DNA from: Climacteris rufus
Taxonomy: Eukaryota > Chordata > Aves > Passeriformes > Climacteridae
Direction of reading: 5' to 3'
DNA length: 64,000 nt
Assembly: GCA_013398175.1 (NCBI GenBank)
Contig: VZRZ01005152.1
Span: 717,187-781,186, forward strand
A program made the position numbers and the translations under genes. Position 1 is the stretch's first letter. Every line of letters begins with the position of its first letter. The notes beneath the pieces were generated by a model. That model was not told the DNA's origin. It saw only the letters and a program-made list of their open reading frames with translations, and made no database searches. Shown here piece after piece: positions 49,873-61,895 of this stretch.

Positions 49873-50103
49873 GAAAAATTCAAGCATATATTTCAGTCTA
49901 ATGTGTTTTGGTTTGATATTGTAAGCTAACTTTACCTATTATTTGAAGGCATATAGATAGGCAAATACACAATCTCTTTTCAATTATTTCTAAATAATTA
50001 TACAAACATTAAAATACTGTTGAAAAGGACACATGCTTTTTTCTTGCAATGAAAAATGTTTGCAGTTTTCTCAAAGAAATAGTACATTTTGCTGATTTTT
50101 TGC

Positions 50104-50109
50104 AATAAA
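50104..50109 (+). promoter_or_regulatory. SACS: Poly(A) signal AATAAA, distal candidate for SACS
   Basis: A canonical hexamer about 1.79 kb after the stop, followed within 40 bases by TGGTGTGCC, a downstream GT-rich element. Use of either site needs transcript 3'-end data. Confidence 0.5.
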
Positions 50110-50125
50110 GAGCATGTAAGTAAAA

Positions 50126-53100
50126 CACAAATCCTGGTGTGCCATGAAATAAATCAGTTTAGTTAGTTCCCTATGTTTTTAAAGTAGATTCCTTTGTGGT
50201 TCTTGCTTTGTGCATTAATTCAGATGAATAGTATTCAGGGTAAGCAAAATACTTGAAAAGGAAACAGTTCTCATGCTTTTCATTTTAAATGGAACTAAAA
50301 CACAAGGTATCACGGCAGCATGCAAAAGAGTAACAGCACCTGTTTATATGTGAGCTCTTGAGGAAGAAAATCTTTTAAGTGTATAACTGTGTTTTATAAG
50401 CAACTTATGTTGCGTTACCAGTATTATTATTATGAACTGTTAAACTGTCTGGGCAGAACTACTAAACTATTGTTACAATTTTTATTTTGTTTATTTTATA
50501 TTTATTGTTGAGTGCTGATACTGTGAGAAAAAAAATGGTCCCAGTTCTTAGGAATGATGGTTTGAATAATGGTCTGAAACAATTTTAAATACTAAACCAA
50601 GTTGAGAAAGAAAGATTGAACGACACAGAAAACTATTTTATTCTATTATTCATTAATTGAAACTAACAATAAATTTTACACATGGATACAGATGGATAGG
50701 CAAGAGTGGTGTCTCAATAGGAAGTCTCTTAGTTTCTTTTCTTACTTGCTTAACCTACTGTAACAGCTAGCCTAAATAAAGAGGCTTTGTGACACCAGGA
50801 AACCATATTCTTATAGAACATGATTTTCTAAGTGCTATTTAATTCCTGATTAAAAATAAATAAAATGCGTAATTGATTCTTCCTTTTGGCTCATCTGGGA
50901 GAATAGGTAATGTGCCTAAGTTGGGTATGGAAGCCTGAACAGTGATGTGAAGCTTAGGATGTGATGAGTCCATAGTAAGGGTATGTAGAAGTACATGTTA
51001 GCATGTTAGGTTCCACAAAAATACATTTGACAAGCAATTCTGCACATTAAACAATTTCTCATTAGAGAAAATATCTTTTCATTCAGGTCTATGTCCTACC
51101 TTCCACAGGTACCAGCAGTTTATCTAGGAAAAGCAGCTTCAGTAGTCTTGTCTTCCAAGATTACAGTTGAGAAGTTTTACAAAAAGTCAGTGGTACAGGA
51201 AACTCATTTAACTGTACATTTGGTAGCTTAAAATTAAGGAACTGCAGTTATAATAAGCCTTGACAGGCTTGTTACTATCTTCTTGTGCTTTAAAAGTTTT
51301 TCTTGCAAACAATGACATACACAGCTATTCTAAAAAGCACTGGACACTTGCCTCAGCAGACAAATGCCTTTTTTTGGTTTGTTTGTTGTGGGAGGTTTTG
51401 TTTCTGTTTTTGTTATGTTTCTTTTTTGTTTTATTATTTGTTTTTTTGTTAAGGAAGTAGATTTTTGTGTAGCTGACTACCAGAATAAAAATAAATGGTT
51501 TATTTTGTAAAAAATGCAGTTTTGCAATATTTGTACTCAAGTCATTGTCAGTAAAGCTGCTGTAGTGGCTTGTGAAAAAGGATTTAAAACTTACTATAAG
51601 GATTGCATTCATTTGGTACTGGTATTTGAGTTGCTTTAAAAAAGGCTGTAATTAAATCTATTGTAAATTCTCCAGTAAAGTAGAGGAGAATTGTATCACC
51701 TTTGAGATATTCTGTGGCTGGATTGGTCTTGTGGAACAAAGGCGGAACTAATAGTTCAAAAATAATTAAACTTGACAGCCAAAGTAAATGTTTTCATTTG
51801 AAGAAGACACACATTTTTGTCACATGAAGGGATTTGTCAATTTTTAATCAAAACTGTTTATCTTTGATTTGCTTTCTGGATGATTAATTCAGTACCATTG
51901 GAATAACTTCTTTGTTTGCTTTCACCTACTACTGATTAAGACAAAGGAATTCTAGATGTCTAAGGAAACCTAGTTGTAAAGCATTTTCTAAATTCTGCAA
52001 AGTACATTTATGGTTGGGACCAAGATTTTTGTTCATATTTTTCAATAATGTATATTTCACATTCTTAGTCTTGGGAAGATAATTTTGTTTAAAAAATGAA
52101 AACATTCATTTAAGCTGTGTTTCATTTGAATACAAAAGGAGCAGCAGACTTTTCAAAATGTATAAAGTTTATTCAAGATCTCAGTCTCCAATTCTTGCAA
52201 TTTCTTTATGCATAAAGCTATATAGACAATGTAAATACTAAAGGACTGTAAAATGGAAACAAAAAGGGTTGTGTTTGGGCAATCATCAATTAAGTTTTAC
52301 TATGATTTTTCCACTGTGTAACAACTGCAACCAGTTACAAGAACTGATGTAAATAATTATTTTTGAGGGAGTAAATATGCAAATAATACATTTCACTATG
52401 CTGGTAGTGATTTTTTTTTCTCTTCTCCATTTGGATAATACTTTTGGAAATAAACTACAGAACTGCATACTCTCACTTCCCTGTGCCATAATTTTCTGTT
52501 AATCTGTAACTTTACTGAAGTTTGATTCAAATAGAAACAGTAATTTTGAAGTATTAAAGAGAAAGGGAAAGACATCCATATGGAGGTACCAGAAATGATA
52601 ATTTAGTGATGTATGAACTACATTGAGATTAACAGCAATTCAGATTGTAGCAGCAGCTGATTACACTCTGGTAATTTTAACATAAATCTTGTTTCTCTAC
52701 TAAAAGAAAAAAAAATTCAGTGTCAGGATGTTGCCATCCATGCTGTAAAAAATGTGCACATCTATATTGCAAAAATATTTCTGATGTCTATATTGTAGCA
52801 TAATGAAAAGAAAAATTAAGTAATAAAAAGGGTGATGGTGATTTGGGTGATGGCAGCACTGAGGGTACAGCAGACCTGTTAAATTTTCGGTACTACTCAG
52901 AATCCACTTGTGGCCTAAAGCAAGTCCAGAAGGTTTATCTCCACAAACAAGGTGGTAGTTATTCCAGTGTCTAAACGAGGTGCCATAATGCTTAGTAGGG
53001 TTACCAGCCAAGGGACTCCACCCTGATTTTCCTAGCTCCTTAGGGGTCAGGTTATTCTTGCCTGGAAAGCCTCAGTTCCATTCCCTTGCTCTGTATTAAC

Positions 53101-55252
53101 TGGCAAATCACATTTGAAAATGTGCCTCCAAAACAAAAGCTTAAAATGTGTAACTTAAAATGCTGTGCTTCCATGGTCAGAAGAACAGGCAGATTGTAAC
53201 TAATTTGCAGTATGTGGCTAACATTTAGGAATTAGACTAGGTGAATGATTAGTTTGCTACCAAATGGAAGTGGGTTCCTTGATGTCAGAACAATGGCTGA
53301 AATTTCTAAGCACTGAAGTCCCAGTTTTGCTGTTAGTACTACACCTGTAAGAGACTGGTGACATTACAGTCTTCCAAATTACTTGTAGCAGAAGTTATTA
53401 GGTATGTGGCACATGCAAAGGTATTTGCTGACCTTTATTTTAATACTCATACTTTCTATCCAATTAATACACTTACTTCTGCTTGTAACTTTGTTTGTTT
53501 GTGAAAGCTTGTGCACGGAGCTGGAACCACCTAAACTGACTTTAAAGGAACACTGAAGGCAGGTTTCTGTTAAGGTGTGCCTCAGCTGAAGGCTTAGTTG
53601 TAGACACAGATATAGGCAAGAGATACAGTTGTAGAGATACATATTTCTCTCCTTATGGCCAACAGCCTTTGATGCAGTCCTGAAGACAGGACTAAGTGAG
53701 TGAGTCTATGCCTGAGAAAAGGGAATTTCAGATATGGAAGGTGTGTGGCTTCCTACTTCTCCCGTAGGCAACATAACAGCAATTGGAGCACTCTCAGGTA
53801 ACATGTGAGACCTTGCTTCACTTGCTTAAGCTCACCTTAAACGTTTCCTACTTGCCCACTGAAGCTCTTCTAGCTTGCCCTGATTGCTGAGGGCTTCACC
53901 CTGCTGAGTTTCAGTTCTGTACATCAGACTCTTGGATAAATTGCAAAGGCAGCCCTTGATGCAGCGACTGCCCTGGGCTTTACCACAATAATAGTGGAAA
54001 ACTTTAACTGGGGACTCTCTCAGCTCAGGCTTTTGTGTGCACCTGGGATCTTAACTGAGTGTTGGTCTTCTTTCCTTGTTCACCAGAGCTAAAGTAGCAT
54101 GTATTTAAAAAGCTAATAATTATTTTGTTCTGATTCTCTGGTTTCAAGGATAATGATTATTTTTTTTTCCAAAAGATGGATGTTCTGTTGTTTACTAACA
54201 ACTATGGGTTAAAATTCTTTTATAAATAGACACCAAGGCACTATGTGATAGCAGCTCCTTCCTGGATAATAATATCATCAAGTATATATATACAAAACAG
54301 CATCAAAGGAATTAAAAATGCGTGAGGTTTAAACAACAGACTACTACATACAAATCTTGCTACCCAGAGGTGTGCAAACAATTTATTTGTGTTCAGTGCA
54401 ACACTGTACAGGTGAATGGGTCTGCTGTTGTGTTTTTTTACAAGGCCAATAAATGGTTTGTCAACTCTGGTGAGCATTTGCTTTGTATCCAAAGTCCTAA
54501 TGCAAAAAAATAATAAAGAGCAGTTTTACTCTCTCCATTTGTGATGGAGTCCCACTCTGACAGGATCAAAAATACCAGTCAACAGCTGCAAATGGAAACG
54601 AAATATTCCTCTTGATTGAAACCTGTGGGCTGCATAAAAGGATTTTTTTCCCATTGCCCAAGTAGTTACTTGTGTCAGACAATCTGAAGCCACATTATTT
54701 TCTTTTTACTGGTCCAGCTGGCAGAACAAATTGCCTTGTTGAATTAGCATGTCCAAAAATAAAAAAGTATTTAAATGAATATAATGGTACAGGCAGTAGA
54801 ACAAACTATTGCTATTATAAAATATACTCACATATTTCTCTGTTGTCTAGTGGATTTGAGACACAGGGAGGCATTAATGACTTCTGGAGCTTTTTGCATT
54901 AGTTATTTTTATATGAATCTCAGTAATAAGCAAATCAGCATATATGTTGCCAAATTAAAATAGAAAGCTATTAGCAAATTAACACCTTTTACACAGAACT
55001 TATACAAATACCACATTTTTATATCTTGTGTTATTGCAAGAACAAAATTGCATAGACCATTTGCTGGCACTTTCTTAATTCTCCAAATAATGCTTTGTCT
55101 TACAAATAGTTCAAGTAGTTCACTCAATTTCATTTCACCCACTAATAAAGTAAGTGTTTACATGTAGTGAGAGAAAAAAAACACGGATCTCAAAAATATG
55201 AACAATGACAATCATCTGACCGAATAATAGTTCAGCAAGGACAAGTTTTTGT
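50126..55252. other. Intergenic space between convergent SACS and SGCG
   Basis: AT-rich with further AATAAA words (for example near 50,774 and 54,513) that could serve as alternative SACS ends. No exon, RNA gene or recognised transposon was found. Confidence 0.6.
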
Positions 55253-55258
55253 TTTATT
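55253..55258 (-). promoter_or_regulatory. SGCG: Candidate poly(A) signal of SGCG
   Basis: TTTATT on the plus strand is AATAAA on the minus strand, about 265 bases after the SGCG stop. Other AT-rich hexamers lie farther left, so the true 3' end is uncertain. Confidence 0.35.
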
Positions 55259-55519
55259 TTTTTATGCTCTCTGTAAGGCTGTTTTCCAAGTGTTACTGAC
55301 AAAACACATAATTCGATTCAAGTCATTCTTCTGAAGTTGAAATGTCATTTGTGCTCTTCTTCCCCTTACACCCTGTAGTCCAGAATTGTAGACACGGATT
55401 TGTTTCCTAAATTGAAGTACTTTGTGTTCAAAATTCTGAAAAATATGCTCTCGGTAATGCTTTTTAGCAGTAATACAAAACTCAGATGCGCAAGGGGGTG
55501 TGCGGCCTTGTCGGGCGCC

Positions 55520-55693
55520 TCACTGGCAGACTCGGCCGTATTCTTGGCAAGTGGAGCCCACGCCGGCCACTGACAAGTAGAGCTTTCCATCTGGACACAC
55601 GCAGATTTCATAGAGCCCCTGAGAAATACCCGATCCACCCCTTGCACCCTCAGGCAGCTTGGGCAGTCGCACAGTTTCAGCATCGAGCAAAAG
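55520..55693 (-). CDS. SGCG: Gamma-sarcoglycan, last coding exon (partial gene)
   Basis: Gamma-sarcoglycan is a type II membrane glycoprotein of the dystrophin-associated complex in muscle sarcolemma. On the minus strand an acceptor ending CACGCAG at 55694 is followed by 57 codons and TGA at 55522-55520. The protein reads LLLDAETVRLPKLPEG, then LYEICVCPDGKLYLSVAG and STCQEYGRVCQ. This matches the extracellular C terminus of human gamma-sarcoglycan, including the four-cysteine cluster (CVC, then TC and VC). Human delta-sarcoglycan is less similar (for example FEICVCANGRLFL). The exon is GC-richer than its surroundings. The final residue is Gln where human has Leu. Confidence 0.95.
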   Translation of the reverse strand, partial: LLLDAETVRLPKLPEGARGGSGISQGLYEICVCPDGKLYLSVAGVGSTCQEYGRVCQ

Positions 55694-57183
55694 CTGCGTG
55701 GTAAAAAGCAGGACAAATGGGCTCATTAGAGATAATAAAGCAATAACGTGTCACAAGACAAGCTGAATTTGGCTAGGCAGAATGGCCTTCTACCCAGACT
55801 TGTTACATACAAAATTTCTCCGAGACCTAGGCTCTTGTCAGACATGAACACAGGAGAGGGATAAGCTGGTGCCCATCCTCTCCATTATCAGAGAACTCAT
55901 GAAGTTCAACAAGGCCAAGTGCAATGTCTTGCATCTGGGTTGGGGCAATCCCAAACATGGATACAAGCAGGGCGAAGAATGGATGGAGAGAAACCCTGAG
56001 GAGAAAGACGTGGGGATATTGATGGATGAAAAACTGAGTATCAGCCAGCAACGTGTGCTTCCAGCCAGAAAGTAATCACATTCTGGCCGCATCCAAAGCA
56101 CTGTGGCCAGCAGGATGAGGGAGGGGATTCTGTCCCTCTGCTCTGCCCTCGTGAGACCCCACCTGGAGTGCTGTGTCAAGCTCTGGTGCCCCCAACATAA
56201 GAAAGACATGGACCTGTTGAAGTGAGTCCAGAGGAGGGCCATGAAGATTCTCAGAGGGATGGAGCACCTCTCCTATGAGGGAAGGCTGAAAGAATTGGGA
56301 TTGTTCAGCCTGGAGTAGAGAAGGCTCCAGGGAGACCTCATTGCAGCCTTCCAGCACTTAAAGGGGGCCTACAAGAAAGCTGGGGAGGGACTCTTTATCA
56401 GTAATACTGGTTTTAAATTGAAAGAATATGGATTTGAATTAGATACAAAAAAGAATTTTTTCCAGTGGTGAGGCATTGGAACAGGTTGCCCAGAGAAGCT
56501 GTGGAGCAACAATTCCTCAAAGTGTTCATGGTCAGGTTGGATTGAACTCTGAGCAACCTTGTCTAGTGTCCCTGTCCACGGCAGGGGAGTTGAACTGGCT
56601 GATCTTTTAAAGTCCTTTCCAGCACAATTCACTCCATGATTCCAAGATAAATGACAGCGTCCCTGCCCATACATGGACTAGACACGAGTGCTGCTGCTGG
56701 ACCCAGGTCTGTCATGGCCTGAGTGCTGAGGCCTCACCGCTGAGCCAGACATGGGTTGGTCTGTAGTTCCTCTGTGGAAACACTGGCATGCTACAGCCTT
56801 GCAGAAGGGATAAATAGGCTGCTGCATGTTGCGTGCGGTTAATGATATCTGCAGAGCATCGCTTCTTAATTTTGCCACTCTGGGGCTGAATGTCTGCTTC
56901 TGGGCCAAGATTCCCCACTGGAGTGCCTGGGGATCACTGTGCTAGTGGGAAGCTAAGCTCTTATTGAAGTTTTATTAGAAGGCATTTCTGTAAACGAATA
57001 CAACATTATGTCAACTGGTACTATTATTTACATAAATAAAAGTTTTATTATTGGCACTACTAATTTTAATATCCTGTCTCCTAAAACCTGAGGAATTAAA
57101 TTAACAGAACTTGAAAAAAAGACTTGAAGTTATAGTCACACAGAAAATCAACCAGTTATGGAAACAGAAGGGCTTGTACTCAC
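55694..57183 (-). other. SGCG: SGCG last intron
   Basis: Bounded by the GTGAGT donor and CACGCAG acceptor. About half is a CR1 element (55,865-56,645) lying antisense to the gene. The stretch 56,690-56,930 is GC-richer and not recognised; it may be an older repeat. Confidence 0.85.
55865..56645 (+). mobile_element. CR1 LINE, longest copy in the window (3' ~0.8 kb)
   Basis: It includes the end of the reverse-transcriptase frame (LMKFNKAKCNVLHLGWGNP, then EKDVGILMDEKLSISQQ), broken by stops. The 3' UTR follows: AAGCTGGGGAGGGACTCTTT, GGAACAGGTTGCCCAGAGAA and AGTCCTTTCCAGCACAATTC up to CATGATTCC. It is 5'-truncated, as is usual for CR1, and antisense to SGCG. Confidence 0.93.
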
Positions 57184-57307
57184 CACACCATCACTACTGT
57201 GTAGTTTGATATCCATCTGGGAAAGAGCTTCAATATTCCCAGCTTGTGCTTTGATATTAATTCCTCGTGGTGCATCCATGCTCAAAGACCGAGTCGGTGA
57301 TTCCAGC
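57184..57307 (-). CDS. SGCG: Gamma-sarcoglycan, penultimate coding exon (partial gene)
   Basis: On the minus strand the acceptor is CTGCTCCTGCTTTTAG and the donor GTGAGT (57183-57178). The 124 nt complete a split codon and read [20 protein letters not shown] then QAGNIEALSQMDIKLHSSDGV. Human has [20 protein letters not shown] at the same place. Joining GTG to the next exon gives SSDGVLLLDAETV, colinear with human SSDGMLVLDAETV. This is part of the extracellular beta-rich domain shared by gamma-, delta- and zeta-sarcoglycan. The earlier exons, including the membrane segment, are not in the window as far as I can see. Confidence 0.96.
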
Positions 57308-58345
57308 CTAAAAGCAGGAGCAGAAAATCGGACAGTAGCAAAATCTCATACATTCCTTTATTTCTGAAAAGTAAGTAAACTTTGAATAAGCCCTTGCAGG
57401 CTCTTGCCTGAAGTAGTATAAAAGATGCAGTTTCCTTTTCCTTCATGCAGACATGAAAAAGGAGGTAGCTTTTTCAAAAACCACCAAAGCATCCCAAATA
57501 AAAAATATAGATTAATTCATAATACAAATGCAAGATGTTATTTAATATATAATCACAGATTATTCCAGTATAACAGTAATTTGATCTTTTAAACTGAAAC
57601 CCAGTTTTACATTATTTAGCTCCAATTTGTTTTCATTTTTTACATAAGACATTGAAGTTAATACAATAAATGCAGTCTGAAATTTTTTAATCAATGAGAA
57701 TTTTGACACTGCCATTAGTTGGATAAAGATTTCACTCAGTGTCTGTGGCTTTTTTGTTTAACTAGTGACATCTGAAACTTAAAAACTATTAACTTATGTT
57801 GAAATAAAAATGATACAATATAACAACCAGGGAGTTGAAAACACTGCAGTGCCACAAGATGGCAGGAAGGTACTGTATTTTCTGAGTAATCACCTCATCG
57901 GATCAGCTGTGCAGGATTAATGATTTTTATTTTTCAAAAGATAAGGCTTTGTTTCTTCAGAATTTTGATATAATTTCCGTGCTAAGTAGAAGGGACTAAT
58001 TAAAAATCATAAGAAGCAAAGAAAAAGCTCAAGCTTAGCAACAAGTCAGTGATTGTGTTGCTTCTTTTCACCATTACCTAGAACTGCTTCATATGGAGGC
58101 ACTGCAGGATCAGAATTGATACTTATTAGGTTTTGATCCCGAATATTGGCTTACACCAGCCACCATTAAAGAGGTGAATATGAAGGCTGAAGAAAGTGAG
58201 TCAACTGGTGGTCCCTGTTTACATCTGTTTTAGCTTTCTTATTCCCAGGACACATATCAAAGAACATATCATCCATACTGCAGAACACAGACACACATCC
58301 TTGTTCCCCGGTCTGCATGTTCTCATGTGTTTTCTAGAAATGTAG

Positions 58346-58388
58346 AGGGGGGGTGTGTGTGTGTGAGGGGGTGGCTGTGTGTGTGTGC
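58346..58388. repeat. G-run and GT-rich simple repeat
   Basis: Seven G, then GT units, a GAGGGGGTGG break, then more GT units. It may be unstable or polymorphic. Confidence 0.9.
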
Positions 58389-58849
58389 ACTTCCAGCAGA
58401 TGGTGTGTTGGCTCCACAGGTGCTCCACAGCTGCCAGGTGAGTGGAAGCTGTGCCCCAGCAGGTCCTTTACTAGAAATCCTTTACTCACTGGGAAGTGAG
58501 TCCAGACCCTGACTGCCAATCACATGCTAAAGGAATTAAATCATTTTACACACAATCCTGTTGGATTAAACCCTGTCTGATGGGTTTAATTTACTGAGAC
58601 TATTTCAATTCTTCCTTTATTTTTCCCCCTCTTACTTCATTAAAACCAGAATTTAAAAGAAGGCAGTTTGTGCTTGTGAGAAAGTTCAGTTGTAACTTCA
58701 AATTCTGAAGAAGCTAAATCCAGCTGATAACTTAAAACCTAAATCCATGATATCTAAGCACAGTCACTGAAACTTCATTTTTTATCCTCGAATCTGAAAA
58801 TAGCTCAAACAATATTGGCTTATCACTGCTGGCCAGAGTTAGCAGAAGA

Positions 58850-58920
58850 TTCTATCTTCTCTGATCTTCAAAGATCCTGTCTAACCCAAACCACTCTATG
58901 ACTTTATGTTTCTATGATCT
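58850..58920 (+). mobile_element. CR1 3' tail remnant
   Basis: CTAACCCAAACCACTCTATGA followed by TATGTTTCTATGATCTG matches only the terminal part of CR1. Confidence 0.55.
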
Positions 58921-61729
58921 GCCTCTCCCTGACACATCCTGGGTTCATCACATTCATTTAGTTGAAACTGCAGACTGATAATTTAAAATACTAACAATGG
59001 ACAACTGTAACATGGTTCCATATTGCAACCGTGTCCATAAAATAGTTTGATACCTTATCCCATGGATCTGAGATGGCACAAACTTCTGTCATGATTGTGT
59101 TTAGTACAAGGGCATAAGCATGAGTCTGTTCTGCATCAGACAACTAATATAGTATTAGTAATCTCTATTAAACAGTGTTTGGGATTTAACAGCTTTTGTA
59201 TGAATTTTTGCTTTAGATCACTAGATTTATACTTTTGTGAAATGGACAATCAGTTTTTCCCTGAGTGATTTACATGGGAGGTCTGCTTCATGGGAATACT
59301 TTTCAATGCACATTTGCATGCATTATATAATGAAAAATTAAACAAAGTTTCTATTTTCAATCGTTAAAATTTAATATATTCTCATAAGTTAGTAGCAAGG
59401 TAGTTGAATATAACTTTGCTGTAATTTGTCTTAAAAAGCTATACACATTGAAATAGCTCATGCTCTTTTGTAAAGTATTGCACCTATGTAAGCAATCTAT
59501 ACAGAGGCATACATTTTTATTTTTAAACTCTACTGAATATCACAAAATGGCAGACTGGGACAGATTTCTGAGAGTATATCAGACTTGGAGTTTGAAAAGC
59601 AATCAAACACGGGAGGAATATTTCTTACTTTCTACCAAAATTAATGCTGGCAAGAAGCCTACAGACTTCGGAAGCACTTACAGATTTATGAGATGACATA
59701 CATATAATTTAAATTACACGGCAGAATTACATTTGCTATATTAATCACAATCCTAAATTTCTGCTTTTTATACAGGTCCTATTTCTAGATTAACTAAGCA
59801 TGGATTTGCCTAATTAAGCACGTCATTGAAGCTTCCTGGCAATGCAAACTGCAGTGAATCAGTGACGTGAACTGTAATATATGAGATTTTAGCAAAGGCA
59901 ACAGTCAATAACACTAACGATGTATTTCTTTGTACAGCTTTCAAAGGTTCAGTGTCTGAAGTCCAGATGTATTCAAAGGGAAATAAGCACATAATCAAGA
60001 AACAGCGTGACTGAGTTGAACCTTGACTTTAAATGTCCCTTTTCAGTCCCCACATTGATGTGCATCCCTCAGTGTCCTGGCAAAACAAGAATTCAGTTTG
60101 TTTGCTGATTCTGAAGGGTGCTTGGAGAGTAATAGAGCAGAAATTGATCATTTTAGAGTTTTTGGTCATTTTATAGTGTCTGTTTGAATTTGTGCATTAG
60201 AATGATGATGGAATATATTGTTATCAGGCACTCTATCTTTTTTTTTTTTTGAATTATAGACACATACATTACATTTAACAGGATAGAATGAATGATCTTT
60301 ATCTTCTAGGGGAATTAATCTATGTAATGTGCTGTCCTAAATGAGACATCTGCCACAGCCCGTATCTCAGTTGGGAAGATGGATTCTGTACTTACGAGTA
60401 GCTTCTAGGTTCTGTGGTAGCTGCCAGGGTCAATTAGCAAGGGGTGTGGTGCAAGAGAAATTGAGCTGGACAGCACAACATTTGATGCCAAGGACCTGGC
60501 ACCCCATCATACATGCCCTGAGGAGTACTCTGGACTAGCTGTCGCCTGACCCTACCAACTGGACACCCAGAAAGGCTGGAGCACATCAGGTGTTCTCCAA
60601 GAGATCACAGCTTTTAAGTTAATTTTATTCCAAATGTCACCATGTCCATGTACCCCAAACAGTTCCACAATGAAAACCAAGATGTGGAGAGTGCAGGCAA
60701 TTGGGAGATTTCCCTCAAAAGCTCACTTCTAATTTGAATTAAGACACCGAAGTAGACACATGCACGGAATGTAAGGTAATGCAAGCCATCCCTAGGCCCA
60801 CTTGCAGAGCAGGTATTTTGCCTTGCTCTCCTTCATTCCCATCCCTGCAGTCAGGAAAACTGCACCGTGTCAGCTTATGAAATGCAGGGAAGGGTGAGGG
60901 AATGGATGGTTCCTGCTAATATTTTATAGCGCTGTCATTTGCTGGGTATTGGTCCTCCATAGTCCATTGCAACTAAAGCAACCAATTACAGCAAAGATAA
61001 TATTTTCATTGCTGTCTTCTTACTTGTTGGTAAGACAGTTCCAGGAGTCGACTACAATGTCTTGTCTGGCTGCCAATGAAATTTGGTGCTGAGGTGTGCT
61101 GAATAATTAATGAAGGACTGTGTGAAAAATATTCCAAGAGAACCTCGACAGCATCCAGGCTCTGGACCTGAAACTGTCCCAACAACCTAAAGGCTTGGAG
61201 ATTCCCCTTTTCCTATAAGCATGTTGCTAACTCATGAAGACACCAAATGACCAGAAATTACTCAGTTGGCTGTTAGAGAGGATGTAAGGGTAAGTGAAAG
61301 CCTGCTGCAGTTCTGCTAAAGAAGCAGCTGACACTGCCTGTGCATGCTGCAGGAATATCGATCTCTTTCTTCATCCTGTTCTGGCAGGAGTCAGAAGGAT
61401 ACCTTACAGATCTTGTTAGTACCACAAGGCACCAGAAAGCTGCTTCTAGCACTGCAGAAAGAGTACCACAAATTTACTACAGCAATTTGGGGTTGCTTGA
61501 CCCTTAGAGTAGCACAGAGGAACCAGGTTGCTCTTGGGTAATTGTTTATTCTTTCCTTCTGACCCCTTTTTGACCTTTCCAGCTCATGAGTCATCATCTC
61601 TCTTGAATTCCATGGGAAAAGAATTCCTTAGTGTGACCTTAGACAGAAGTTCCCCATCTACATGCATTCTTCCCAGCATCTATCTGAGGAAGATCAGGAT
61701 TACTGTAACTGGACACTGCCTCTAAAATT

Positions 61730-61895
61730 GTGGTGCACCCAACAACTGAGGATGCCCCATCCCTGAAGCATCCAAGGTCAGGTTGGATGGGGCCCTGAGC
61801 AACCTGGTCTAGTGGAAGGTGTACCTGCAGGGGGGTTGGAATTAGATGGCTTTTAAGGACCCTTCCAACGCAAACCATTTTTTGATTCTATAATC
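61730..61895 (+). mobile_element. CR1 LINE 3' end
   Basis: GATGCCCCATCCCTGAAGC, AGGTTGGATGGGGCCCTGAG, CAACCTGGTCTAGTGGAAGG and CCTTCCAACGCAAACC are the standard CR1 3' UTR words, ending TTGATTCTATAATC. Confidence 0.88.

Larger units (their letters stand above)
48313..50125 (+). other. SACS: SACS 3' UTR (inferred extent)
   Basis: AT-rich non-coding sequence after the stop codon. It holds a GT then AT dinucleotide tract at about 49,227-49,268 and an A-run near 49,490-49,513. The end is placed by the AATAAA at 50104-50109; an earlier AATAAA at 49867-49872 would give a shorter UTR. Confidence 0.6.

Noticed and set aside
55838..56357. Minus-strand frames left of 56.4 kb
   Set aside because: Antisense of the CR1 element, not SGCG exons.
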